DNA from: CAYFPX01 sp964501915
GTDB lineage: Bacteria; Myxococcota_A; UBA796; CAJQPC01
DNA length: 14,264 nt
Assembly (NCBI GenBank): GCA_964501915.1
Contig: CAZCVP010000208.1
Span: 1 to 14,264, forward strand
Direction: 5' to 3'
Position 1 is the first letter of the stretch. Each line of letters opens with the position of its first letter. Position numbers and translations under genes: made by a program. The notes under the pieces were generated by a model. It did not search any database, was not told the DNA's origin, and saw only the letters and a list, made by a program, of their open reading frames with translations. Positions 5,444 through 11,941 of this stretch are shown here, piece by piece.

Positions 5444-7102
5444 TCAGCCCTCGTCCGCCAGACGCGCCTCGAAGCTGGCCTCTCGGGTCGGGTCGTCGTT
5501 GTGGTCGAAGTAGTAGCCGCGGAACTGCACGTACTCCCGCTCCACCTTTTCGCGGGGCATGTGGTCGATGTCGGCGAGGTAGTGGTCGAGGAAGGCCTCG
5601 AAGTCCACGAAGCGAGCCCCGTTGGCCCGAAGCTGCTCCGCGACACCTGACCGGTAGGTGACCAGGCGACCTCGCACGCCCTCACCGAGGTCGAGGCGGG
5701 TCAGCTCCGGCGCGGGAAGCTGGAGCCGGTAGGCGAGCACGAAGTCGATCTCGCGGGAGCGCAGGTAGTCGAGGGTGGCCTTCTTGCCGTGGGCGATGCG
5801 CGTGCCCGCCGGCGGGGGATTCCGGGCGATCTCGCGGTCCGTGAGCCCCACGTGGCCCTCCAGCGCGTAGGGCACCTCGCCGTAGAACATCAACATCGCC
5901 TGGGTCCCGTAGAACACCACCCGGGCGTCGCTGCCCTCCAGGACCCGTCGGAGCACGGCCCCCTGGCGTCTCGCCTCCTCGCGCCAGCTCTCCGGGTACC
6001 AGTTGCGTTCCTCGACCACGCCGCCGATGCCGTCGTCCTCCAGCAGCCCCGCCGGTGGCACCGACAGACCCAGGCCGCAGGCCAGGGCGAGCCCCAGCGA
6101 GGTGCCCGGGACCTCTCTCAGCCGGCCGAGCCAGCGCTCGAGGGCCAGGAGCAGCAGGGGCGTGATCGGCAGGAGGAAGCGGGCGAACATGAAGTCGCCC
6201 CCGACCCGCAGGACGTGGACGAGCCAGGCCAGGGTGAGGCCTCCCACCAGCACGCCGGCGCGTCGGCCGGCCCAGCCCGGCTCGCTCCAGCGCCCCAGGA
6301 GGGGACCCAGCACCGCCGCCGCCAGCGCCGGGACCAGCGCGAGGTAGGTCCCCAGGTAGAGGCCCACGTAGGCTGCCCCCTCGGCCCACTGGGCCTCGCC
6401 CGCGTCCTTGGCGTAGAAGGTGTTGGGCAGCAGGTCCCCGTAGTAGACGAGCTTCCAGGCGGCCCAGGGGAGCAGCAGCAGGACCCCGGGGGCCCAGGCG
6501 GCGAGCAGGTGACGTCGGCGTGGTCGGGCTCCGGCCAGGGCCGCCAGGCTCGAGAGGCCATAGACCAGCGCCCCTTCGGGCCGGGTCAGGGTGGCGAGAC
6601 TGCCGAGCAGGCCGACCACCCCCCAGGACCGCGGGCCGCGCGCCTCCACGGCGGCGACCACGGTGGCGGTCACCAGCAGGGTGAACAGCCCGGTCTCCAG
6701 CCCGCTGGTGGCGAAGAGCCGGTGGTGGAGGTGCAGGGCGAGGCCCGCCAGGGCCACCGAGACCCAGGGCAGCTCGCGGCCATGGTCTCGGGCGATCGCG
6801 GTGGAGGTTCGGGCCACCAGGACCAGCAGCCCCGTGAAGGCCAACAGCCCGAGCAGCACGCTGCTGGCTTCGGGAGCGACCCCGAGGGCCTCGGCGGCGG
6901 CGAGCAGCAGCGTCCAGAGGAAGTTGGTGTAGCCCTCGACCCGCTCCCCGGGATTGAAGACCAGGCCCTCTCCGGCGACGAGGTGGTGGGCGTAGCGGAA
7001 CGAGATGAAGGCGTCGTCGCAGAGCCACGTCTGGCGGCTGGCGTCCCAGAGCGCACCGGCTCCGAGCAACAGGGAGCTGATCAGCAGGACAGGGCGGCGC
7101 AC
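5444..7102 (-). CDS. GT-C fold polytopic glycosyltransferase, AftB-like
   Basis: 552 residues from a GTG start. AGGA stands 7 nt upstream and no better in-frame start is visible. The N-terminus has a signal-anchor helix (RPVLLISSLLLGAGAL) followed by WLCDDAFISFRYAHHLVAGE, FNPGERVEGYTNFLWT and several Leu/Ala/Val-rich membrane helices up to about residue 340. The Asp29-Asp30 pair in the first periplasmic loop is the expected catalytic or metal site of polyprenyl-phosphate-dependent GT-C enzymes. The DDAFISFRYA...FNPGE.VEGYTNFLW block is the signature of the family containing mycobacterial AftB, an arabinofuranosyltransferase. A soluble C-terminal part (about 345-552) would lie in the periplasm. 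The likely role is transfer of a lipid-linked sugar onto an envelope glycan or protein; the acceptor and sugar are unknown. It is divergent from the radical SAM gene by 33 bp and precedes the kinase gene on the same strand by 57 bp. Confidence 0.85.
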   Translation of the reverse strand: MRRPVLLISSLLLGAGALWDASRQTWLCDDAFISFRYAHHLVAGEGLVFNPGERVEGYTNFLWTLLLAAAEALGVAPEASSVLLGLLAFTGLLVLVARTSTAIARDHGRELPWVSVALAGLALHLHHRLFATSGLETGLFTLLVTATVVAAVEARGPRSWGVVGLLGSLATLTRPEGALVYGLSSLAALAGARPRRRHLLAAWAPGVLLLLPWAAWKLVYYGDLLPNTFYAKDAGEAQWAEGAAYVGLYLGTYLALVPALAAAVLGPLLGRWSEPGWAGRRAGVLVGGLTLAWLVHVLRVGGDFMFARFLLPITPLLLLALERWLGRLREVPGTSLGLALACGLGLSVPPAGLLEDDGIGGVVEERNWYPESWREEARRQGAVLRRVLEGSDARVVFYGTQAMLMFYGEVPYALEGHVGLTDREIARNPPPAGTRIAHGKKATLDYLRSREIDFVLAYRLQLPAPELTRLDLGEGVRGRLVTYRSGVAEQLRANGARFVDFEAFLDHYLADIDHMPREKVEREYVQFRGYYFDHNDDPTREASFEARLADEG

Positions 7103-7109
7103 GGAGGCG

Positions 7110-7129
7110 TCCTATCGCGTGCGCTAGGA
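7110..7129. promoter_or_regulatory. Near-perfect 20-bp palindrome between divergent GTG starts
   Basis: The arms are TCCTA-T-CGC and GCG-C-TAGGA around a central GT; 16 of 20 positions pair. The outer AGGA of each arm lies 6-7 nt before the GTG of each divergent gene (7102 and 7136), so each could act as a Shine-Dalgarno element. On the plus strand, TAGGAT (7125-7130) also fits a -10 element 5 nt before the start. The whole gap is only 33 bp, so promoters of both genes must overlap each other or lie inside coding sequence. Confidence 0.5.
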
Positions 7130-7135
7130 TGCCCC

Positions 7136-8842
7136 GTGTCCTCGCGCCCCATCGACCCGCGCCACGCCGCCGCCCGTCGTCGCCTCCAGGACCGCTATGC
7201 GGAGCTGTCCGGCCTCCCGGACGCCTCCCGGCTCGCCTACCTGCGAGGTCCGCTGGTCTCGTGGACCGAGGAGGAGGTCGCCGGGCTCTGGGCGACGGCC
7301 ACCCTGCCGGTCGGAACCCGGCCGCTCCAGAACAACGTCTACGTGCACGTGCCCTTCTGCAAGAGCATCTGCCGCTTCTGCAACTACGAGCGCCTTCGGC
7401 CGTCCAGTCCGGCCTGGCTCCGGGCCTGGCTGGAGCGGCTGAAGGGCTCGCTGGACACCCTGGCACCAGCGGTAGGACACCTCGAGTTCCACACGCTCTA
7501 CCTCGGCGGTGGCACGCCTTCGACCCTGCCGGCGACGCTGCTCGAGGAGCTGCTCACGGCACTCGACGAGCGACTGCGCTGGCACCCGCGCAGCAGCCGG
7601 GAATTCGAGTTCGATCCGGCCGTGATGAGCGGTGCTCGCCTCGACGTGCTCCAGGCCCACGGCTTCCAGCGCTTCTCCTTCGGCATCCAGACCCTGGACG
7701 CCGGCGTCAACCAGGCCCACGACCGGGGACCCCAGGGGGTGGAGGTCGTGGCCAGGCGCTTCGCCGAGCTGGAGGAGCGGGGGCTGGACGCGGTGTCCTG
7801 CGACTTCCTCTTCGGCCTCGCCGGCACCACGCCGGAGCGGGTCTTCGAGGAGATGGACACCGTGCTGCGCCGCTTCCGGCCGCTCTGGATCGACGCCTAC
7901 CTCGTCACCCCGACCCTCTCCTACGTCGAGGGGCACTTCGGTGGGTCCTACGAGGCTTTCTGGGCCCACCTGAAGCCCTTCCAGGAGCAGGCCGAGCCGG
8001 CCATCGCGCGGCTCGCGAAGGCCCACGGCTACCGGGTGACCGAGGGCCACGGACACCGCATGTCCCTGGCGCGTCCGGACCGGACCCGGAGACGGTCGAC
8101 CTTCGGCTACAGCCAGCTCGTCAACGAGCAGCGCCGACCGATGAACCTGCTCGGGCTGGGGCCCTCCGCCCGCTCGCAGATCTTCGGGGTCGCTGCCCTC
8201 CAGACGCGGGACCCGGGGGATCGGCCCGACGCCGCCGGTCCGGCCCGGTACGAGGGCCACCCGGTGAGCCTGGAGGACGAGGCGCGGACCTTCCTCGTCC
8301 ACCACCTGCGGGACGCCGACGAGGTCCCCAGCGAGCTCTTCGAGGGTTGCTTCGGGCGGCCGGTCGCGGAGCTGGCCGGTCGGGCGATGGCGGCCTGGGA
8401 GGCGGAGGGCCTGCTCTCCTCTACGGCGCGGGGCTTCGGTCTCACCCCCCAGGATCGCCTCGACCGGGCCCGCTCGCTGCTGTGGCTGGTGCCCGACCAG
8501 GCGCTGGAGCACGAGCTGGCCCGCCGCATGGCGCTGGACCTCACGGACGACGGTGTGGCGCGGCTCGTGCATCCGCTGCCGGTGGGCGCTGCCCTCGCAG
8601 GGGGTGCGCGGCTGTCGCGGGTGTCGGCCCGCCGCATCCACCTGCGCGTGCAGGGGCGGGAGGTGAGCGTGCGGGTGGCCCCGCCGCTGGACGACGCGGC
8701 ACCGCTGCGCCTGGTGGTCGACCGGGTGCCACCCGCGCTCATCGAGTCCGCCAGCCCGGCGGTGCGTCAGCTCACGGCGCTGGTGCGCCGAAACCACCAC
8801 GTCCTCCGCGTCCGGCAGGACGCGGAGCGGAGTCGGGCCTGA
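7136..8842 (+). CDS. HemN/HemW-like radical SAM protein
   Basis: 568 residues from the GTG at 7136, which is preceded by AGGA 6 nt upstream; reading is open much further upstream but that part lies antisense to the GT-C gene. The radical SAM cluster motif is VPFCKSICRFCNY: Cys75, Cys79 and Cys82 bind the 4Fe-4S cluster. Residue 84 is Tyr, where oxygen-independent coproporphyrinogen oxidase HemN has a fourth Cys. YLGGGTPS (122-129) is the SAM-binding GGGTP motif, and FSFGIQTLD and GLGPSA match later HemN-family motifs. Residues about 380-450 resemble the HemN C-terminal helical domain. The final roughly 115 residues are an Arg/Val-rich extension without a clear match. A true coproporphyrinogen dehydrogenase is unlikely; a heme chaperone (HemW-like) or another radical SAM reaction is possible. 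No heme genes are adjacent. It ends 9 bp from the convergent 8852 gene. Confidence 0.88.
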   Translation: MSSRPIDPRHAAARRRLQDRYAELSGLPDASRLAYLRGPLVSWTEEEVAGLWATATLPVGTRPLQNNVYVHVPFCKSICRFCNYERLRPSSPAWLRAWLERLKGSLDTLAPAVGHLEFHTLYLGGGTPSTLPATLLEELLTALDERLRWHPRSSREFEFDPAVMSGARLDVLQAHGFQRFSFGIQTLDAGVNQAHDRGPQGVEVVARRFAELEERGLDAVSCDFLFGLAGTTPERVFEEMDTVLRRFRPLWIDAYLVTPTLSYVEGHFGGSYEAFWAHLKPFQEQAEPAIARLAKAHGYRVTEGHGHRMSLARPDRTRRRSTFGYSQLVNEQRRPMNLLGLGPSARSQIFGVAALQTRDPGDRPDAAGPARYEGHPVSLEDEARTFLVHHLRDADEVPSELFEGCFGRPVAELAGRAMAAWEAEGLLSSTARGFGLTPQDRLDRARSLLWLVPDQALEHELARRMALDLTDDGVARLVHPLPVGAALAGGARLSRVSARRIHLRVQGREVSVRVAPPLDDAAPLRLVVDRVPPALIESASPAVRQLTALVRRNHHVLRVRQDAERSRA

Positions 8843-8851
8843 CCGTCCCGC

Positions 8852-9874
8852 TCAGGTCGAGCTGCTGGTGCGGAGATTCTCGAGGCGGGCGCGGCCCTTG
8901 GGGCGCAGCGTCTCCCAGGTGAAGATCGCCACGTCCATCAGGTCCTCCACCGGGTGGCCGGCCTCTTCCAGGGTGCGACGGGTGGCGAGGGCGATGCGGC
9001 GGGCGTTCTGCTGGGCGCGGGGATCCGGCGACTTGGAGACCCTCACGCCGGGGAGCACGGCCCGGGCCTGCAGCGACAGGATCTGGGCCCGCACGTAGAC
9101 GTAGCGCTCGGGGTCGTAGAGGGTGGGCAGGGCCGAGGCGATGGCCCAGTCAGCGGGCTGGCCGAGCACCTGGGCCAGGGCCTTCAGCCAGCGGTTGAAG
9201 CGATCCCGGTAGGGGTCCGAGCCGTGGAGGAGGTCGTGGCAGGCGGTGCCGAAGGCCGCTCGCTCGTCGCCCTCCAGCGCCGCGAAGACCGCGATCTTGG
9301 TGGAGGGGACGAAGCTGGTGTTGCGCAGCACGTGCGTCACGCGGCTGGTGATGTCGTCCTCGTCGTCTTCGCCGATCGCGTCGAGCGCGGCCGGGGAGAG
9401 GGTGAGCTTGGCGAGATCGCTGGCGGCGCCCATGTGGGAGCGCTGCTGGGCCGAGCCCTCCTCGGGGTAGCGGTGCTGAGCGGCGTAGCTCGGGTCCTTG
9501 AAGCCCTGGGGGAAGAGCGAGAGCCAGACCTCGATCTGCTCGTCGAAGCGCATGACCGGGTCCTGCTGGGCGCGCGAGGCCAGCGCGGCGGCCTCCTGCA
9601 CGGCGGCGGTGTGGTCCCGGGCGATGGTGTCGAAGACCACGTCGATGTCCTCGTTGGTGGGATCGACGGGCTCCAGCAGGTGGTAGTAGCCCTTCTTGAA
9701 GGCCCGCAGGCGGCCGTCCTCGAAGCGCAGGCGGCGGCGGGTGCTCTCTTCGGCGACCCAGAGCCCGACGCCCCAGTCGGGGCGCAGGGCGTGTCGGAAC
9801 AGGCGATCTTCGCGCTCCTGGCGTTCAGGGAGCACGGTGGAGGGCGGAATGACCTTCAGCCACTTGGGATCCAT
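8852..9874 (-). CDS. Hypothetical protein with N-terminal SH3/DUF3553-like domain
   Basis: 340 residues from the ATG at 9874; GGAG lies 9 nt upstream (9887-9884). A longer reading (to 9985) would overlap the upstream gene without support. Residues 30-70 (RPDWGVGLWVAEE, RLRFEDG, RLRAFKKGYYHLLEPV) resemble the small SH3-like fold of DUF3553 or CarD-type domains, which often contact RNA polymerase or nucleic acid. This match is from pattern only. Residues 75-340 are mainly helical, with an acidic patch GEDDEDD (168-174) and a basic C-terminal segment (RPKGRARLENLR); I do not recognise a family. It has no signal peptide or membrane segment, so it is cytoplasmic. It is the second gene of a two-gene unit with the zinc-ribbon gene 29 bp upstream, suggesting that both act together, perhaps in nucleic-acid transactions. 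The function remains unknown. Confidence 0.8.
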   Translation of the reverse strand: MDPKWLKVIPPSTVLPERQEREDRLFRHALRPDWGVGLWVAEESTRRRLRFEDGRLRAFKKGYYHLLEPVDPTNEDIDVVFDTIARDHTAAVQEAAALASRAQQDPVMRFDEQIEVWLSLFPQGFKDPSYAAQHRYPEEGSAQQRSHMGAASDLAKLTLSPAALDAIGEDDEDDITSRVTHVLRNTSFVPSTKIAVFAALEGDERAAFGTACHDLLHGSDPYRDRFNRWLKALAQVLGQPADWAIASALPTLYDPERYVYVRAQILSLQARAVLPGVRVSKSPDPRAQQNARRIALATRRTLEEAGHPVEDLMDVAIFTWETLRPKGRARLENLRTSSST

Positions 9875-9903
9875 GGGGTGTCTCTCCAGGTCTGGCGCGG
9901 AGT

Positions 9904-10176
9904 TCAGGAAATGGGCGGTGCGGCGGTGAGGCCTTCGAGCAGGGCCTGGAAGCGCGTCTCGGCCTCGGGCAGGCAGTCGGCGCACACCACGGAGACCTTC
10001 ACGGCCTCCCAGCCGCTGCCTCCCGGGGTCTCCCGGTAGGCGGGCTGACGACCCCGTCCGCCACCGCGCATCGGGCGGGACTGGGGGGCATAGGACTTGG
10101 GGCGGATCTCGGTGACGACGCGGTTGGCACGTGCGCGGGCGGTGCTCACGCTGTTGCAGTTGTCACAACGGTACAT
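9904..10176 (-). CDS. Small zinc-ribbon protein, first gene of a two-gene unit
   Basis: 90 residues from the ATG at 10176-10174, preceded by GAGGAA 5 nt upstream (10187-10182). A longer frame continues upstream, but it lacks a supported start. MYRCDNCNSV gives Cys4/Cys7, and VVCADCLPE gives Cys65/Cys68: two CxxC knuckles expected to hold one zinc. Between them lie an Arg/Gly/Pro-rich flexible segment (RPMRGGGRGRQ) and a short SGWEAVKVSVVC strand. The net charge is positive, as expected for a nucleic-acid or ribosome contact, but this is inference. Its stop is 29 bp before the ATG of the 8852-9874 gene, so the two are very likely cotranscribed, with the promoter in the 170-bp gap 10177-10346. 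I do not recognise the family. The CxxC pairs and a good ribosome-binding site support coding. Confidence 0.75.
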   Translation of the reverse strand: MYRCDNCNSVSTARARANRVVTEIRPKSYAPQSRPMRGGGRGRQPAYRETPGGSGWEAVKVSVVCADCLPEAETRFQALLEGLTAAPPIS

Positions 10177-10346
10177 GGGGCTTCCTCTTCTGCACGGCGC
10201 TGGCGTGGCCACGGGCCCGACAGGCGGTTTTTTGCGGCGTCCGAGGCCGCGGGGCTGCCCCTGTAGCGCGTCTGTGGCGAGTTGACCAAGGTGGCGGACC
10301 CCACCCGGGAGGAGGACGGGTCCAGGTGTGAGAGCGCCGGTGCCGA
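10177..10346 (-). other. 170-bp intergenic leader region upstream of the zinc-ribbon operon
   Basis: This gap separates the monooxygenase stop from the zinc-ribbon start, both on the minus strand, and should hold the operon's promoter and the upstream terminator. It contains a dyad GGACCC-N16-GGGTCC (10296-10323), a possible terminator stem without a T-run. A minus-strand TTGGTC-N18-TACAGG pair (about 10289-10260) is a weak promoter candidate. A T6 run (10228-10233) reads as A6 in the operon leader next to a GCGGC/GCCGC dyad. None is decisive. Confidence 0.3.
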
Positions 10347-11723
10347 TCAGGGCAGCGTGTAGAGCAGCCCGACCACGGCGAGGCACATCTCGTCCAGCGT
10401 CTCCTCACCCAGGTAGACGTCCACCGGCTCCTCCAGGCCCTGCTCCACCAGCGCGTCGGCCACGAAGGGGTTGTCCAGGCTGTTGTCGTAGCGGCACTGC
10501 ATCCAGAGCGTGTCGCCGTCGTTGAAGACGGGCAGGTCCTCGATCGGGGCGTCGTACTCGTACCAGCGCTGCCAGTTGAAGTCCCAGCGCGGGGTCTGGA
10601 CCAGGCACTCCTCCAGGGGCTGATCGCCCTCCTCCTCGTCGCGGCGGAGCTCGACCAGCATGTCCGTGCCCACGTAGTGCATGTGGGTCCCGGCCGCGTA
10701 GATGTGGAGATCCGCGCCCACGTCGTCGAAGGTCACGTTGATCGTCTCGGTGTGGTCCGCCACGCCGGCCGGGATCCGGAACTCGGCCTCACCGTCCCGA
10801 TCGTTCGGTCCGGGCAGCAGCCCCTGTCCGGGCTCGTGCTCCCGGCCCACGTTGCCCACCAGCGACATGAAGGCGATGTGCTCGGGAAACTCGTCCTGGA
10901 GGCGCAGGTCGATCGTCGTCGTGTCCGGCTCGTGGTCGTCGCCGGTCGGGTGGTAGTGGATCTGCATCACCAGCAGGCCGCCGGCCTCCATGTACATCGC
11001 CGAGCCGGGGGGTGTCTCCGAGGGGGCCGAGCCCGGTGCCCAGGCCGCCAACAGCGAGCCGCTCTCGATGCCGATGCCGCCGAAGCAGTCGTACATGCCT
11101 TCGTCGCCCGCCAGGTCCGCCGTGCTCCCGGTGTTGTCGCTGAACACCAGGACGTGGTGCACCACCCCCGGGTTGCCGGGGTTGATCTGCAGGGCGTTGA
11201 TGAACGTGTAGGCGTCCGTGAAGCCCGGATCGATCACGAAGCACTGGAACTGGTCCCGGGTCCCCGAGGCGGTGAAGGACTGCTCGGGCGTCAGCGTGAG
11301 GGTGGCGTCGTCGAGGGACAGCTCCGTCGGGGGAGGCAGCTCCGTCGCCGCGTCGGGGTCGCCCTCGTGGGCCCCGGTCGAGGCCCAGTCGGCCAGCAGT
11401 GCCCGCTCCGCCTCGGTCAGGCGCAGGTCGTCCTTCCAGGGCAGCCGCGGGGTGCACTCCTCGGTCTCCTCGGCCCGGAAGGGGGGCATGCGTCCGTCGT
11501 GCACCGCGTCGACCATCTCGTCGGCCAGGGCCGAGGCGACCTCGTAGTCGTCGAGGGGGAAGATCAGGCTTCCCGTCGTGTGACAGGCGGCGCAGTTCTC
11601 GGCCACGAGGGGAGCGATGTCCTGGTGCCAGGTAGGGGCGCCTTCGGGGAGGTCCGTGTCGTCGGTCAGCGTGGCCTCGTCCCCGCAGGCGAAGAGGGCC
11701 ATGGTGGCGAACATCGAGGTCAT
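10347..11723 (-). CDS. Cytochrome c-fused, DBH/PHM-like copper type II monooxygenase lipoprotein
   Basis: 458 residues. MTSMFATMALFACGDE has a lipobox-like LFAC (Cys13) with a short, charge-free leader. The in-frame TAG upstream and absence of other ATG/GTG/TTG codons fix the ATG at 11723. Residues 30-118 form a c-type cytochrome domain: CAACH (Cys44, Cys47, His48) binds heme and Met79 in GRMPPF is the likely distal ligand. Residues 135-458 match the ascorbate-dependent copper type II monooxygenase family. VVHHVLVF (His189, His190) with IHYHP (His256) would form the CuH site. GTHMHYVG (His347, His349) with DEMC (Met446) would form the CuM site. The enzyme should be exported, with the cytochrome replacing ascorbate as electron donor and the copper centre hydroxylating an unknown substrate. 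GGAG lies 5 nt before the ATG. Upstream dyads at 11742-11765 and 11777-11794 suggest regulation. The family call is firm; the substrate is unknown. Confidence 0.9.
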   Translation of the reverse strand: MTSMFATMALFACGDEATLTDDTDLPEGAPTWHQDIAPLVAENCAACHTTGSLIFPLDDYEVASALADEMVDAVHDGRMPPFRAEETEECTPRLPWKDDLRLTEAERALLADWASTGAHEGDPDAATELPPPTELSLDDATLTLTPEQSFTASGTRDQFQCFVIDPGFTDAYTFINALQINPGNPGVVHHVLVFSDNTGSTADLAGDEGMYDCFGGIGIESGSLLAAWAPGSAPSETPPGSAMYMEAGGLLVMQIHYHPTGDDHEPDTTTIDLRLQDEFPEHIAFMSLVGNVGREHEPGQGLLPGPNDRDGEAEFRIPAGVADHTETINVTFDDVGADLHIYAAGTHMHYVGTDMLVELRRDEEEGDQPLEECLVQTPRWDFNWQRWYEYDAPIEDLPVFNDGDTLWMQCRYDNSLDNPFVADALVEQGLEEPVDVYLGEETLDEMCLAVVGLLYTLP

Positions 11724-11741
11724 GGGGGCTCCGGTCAGGTA

Positions 11742-11765
11742 CCTTGGACACGCTGGGTCCCAAGG
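11742..11765. promoter_or_regulatory. Dyad in the leader of the copper monooxygenase gene
   Basis: CCTTGGAC (11742-11749) and GTCCCAAGG (11757-11765) are complementary except for one bulged base, around a 7-nt loop. It lies about 20-40 nt before the ATG at 11723, so it is either a 5' untranslated hairpin or an operator. No T-run follows on the minus strand. Confidence 0.4.
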
Positions 11766-11776
11766 ACGGCAAGGAT

Positions 11777-11794
11777 AAATGGTCTACCCCATTT
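11777..11794. promoter_or_regulatory. AT-rich operator-like inverted repeat AAATGG-N6-CCATTT
   Basis: The arms AAATGG and CCATTT are perfect complements around TCTACC, in one of the few AT-rich patches of the window. On the minus strand the arm overlaps TATCCT (11778-11773), a -10-like hexamer for the monooxygenase gene. An 18-bp dyad at a promoter is typical of a dimeric repressor or activator site. The regulator is not identifiable here. Confidence 0.45.
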
Positions 11795-11941
11795 GGAGGT
11801 ATCGGGCATCGACCCCTGTGGTGGAGCTCCGTGGCGTCCGGGCGGCCTTCTCGAGGTGAGGCGGATACAGGGAGTCTGGACTCAGAGGAGGGATGACCGC
11901 GCCAGGCCGGGCCCATGCGTGCTCGCGGGCGAGCGACGACC
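11795..11941 (+). other. Upstream region of the RIO kinase gene
   Basis: 147 bp without a supported gene. It holds a strong-looking AGAGGAGGG (11884-11892) directly against an ATG at 11893, but that frame overlaps the kinase frame and encodes nothing recognisable. No clear TANNNT or TTGACA element could be assigned to the kinase gene. Confidence 0.3.

Noticed and set aside
4139..5650. Plus-strand open frame of 503 codons
   Set aside because: Antisense to the histidine kinase and receiver motifs; Gln/Gly/Val-rich shadow sequence.
5789..7135. Upstream extension of the radical SAM reading frame by 449 codons
   Set aside because: This part is antisense to the GT-C gene, is Gln/Gly/Ala-rich without motifs, and the GTG at 7136 has AGGA and a -10-like element.
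7124..8800. Minus-strand open frame of 558 codons
   Set aside because: Antisense to the radical SAM gene with its intact CxxxCxxC and GGGTP motifs.
7136..8842. Assignment as hemN (oxygen-independent coproporphyrinogen III oxidase)
   Set aside because: The fourth Cys of the HemN CxxxCxxCxC motif is Tyr84 and a long extra C-terminus is present, so a specific gene symbol is not justified.
9875..9985. N-terminal extension of the 8852-9874 protein
   Set aside because: It would overlap the zinc-ribbon gene, is Arg/Pro-rich, and lacks a ribosome-binding site; the ATG at 9874 has GGAG.
10216..10250. T6 run with nearby GC dyad as a Rho-independent terminator
   Set aside because: The T-run lies on the plus strand, where the last gene ended 1.4 kb earlier; for the minus-strand genes it reads as A6, the wrong polarity.
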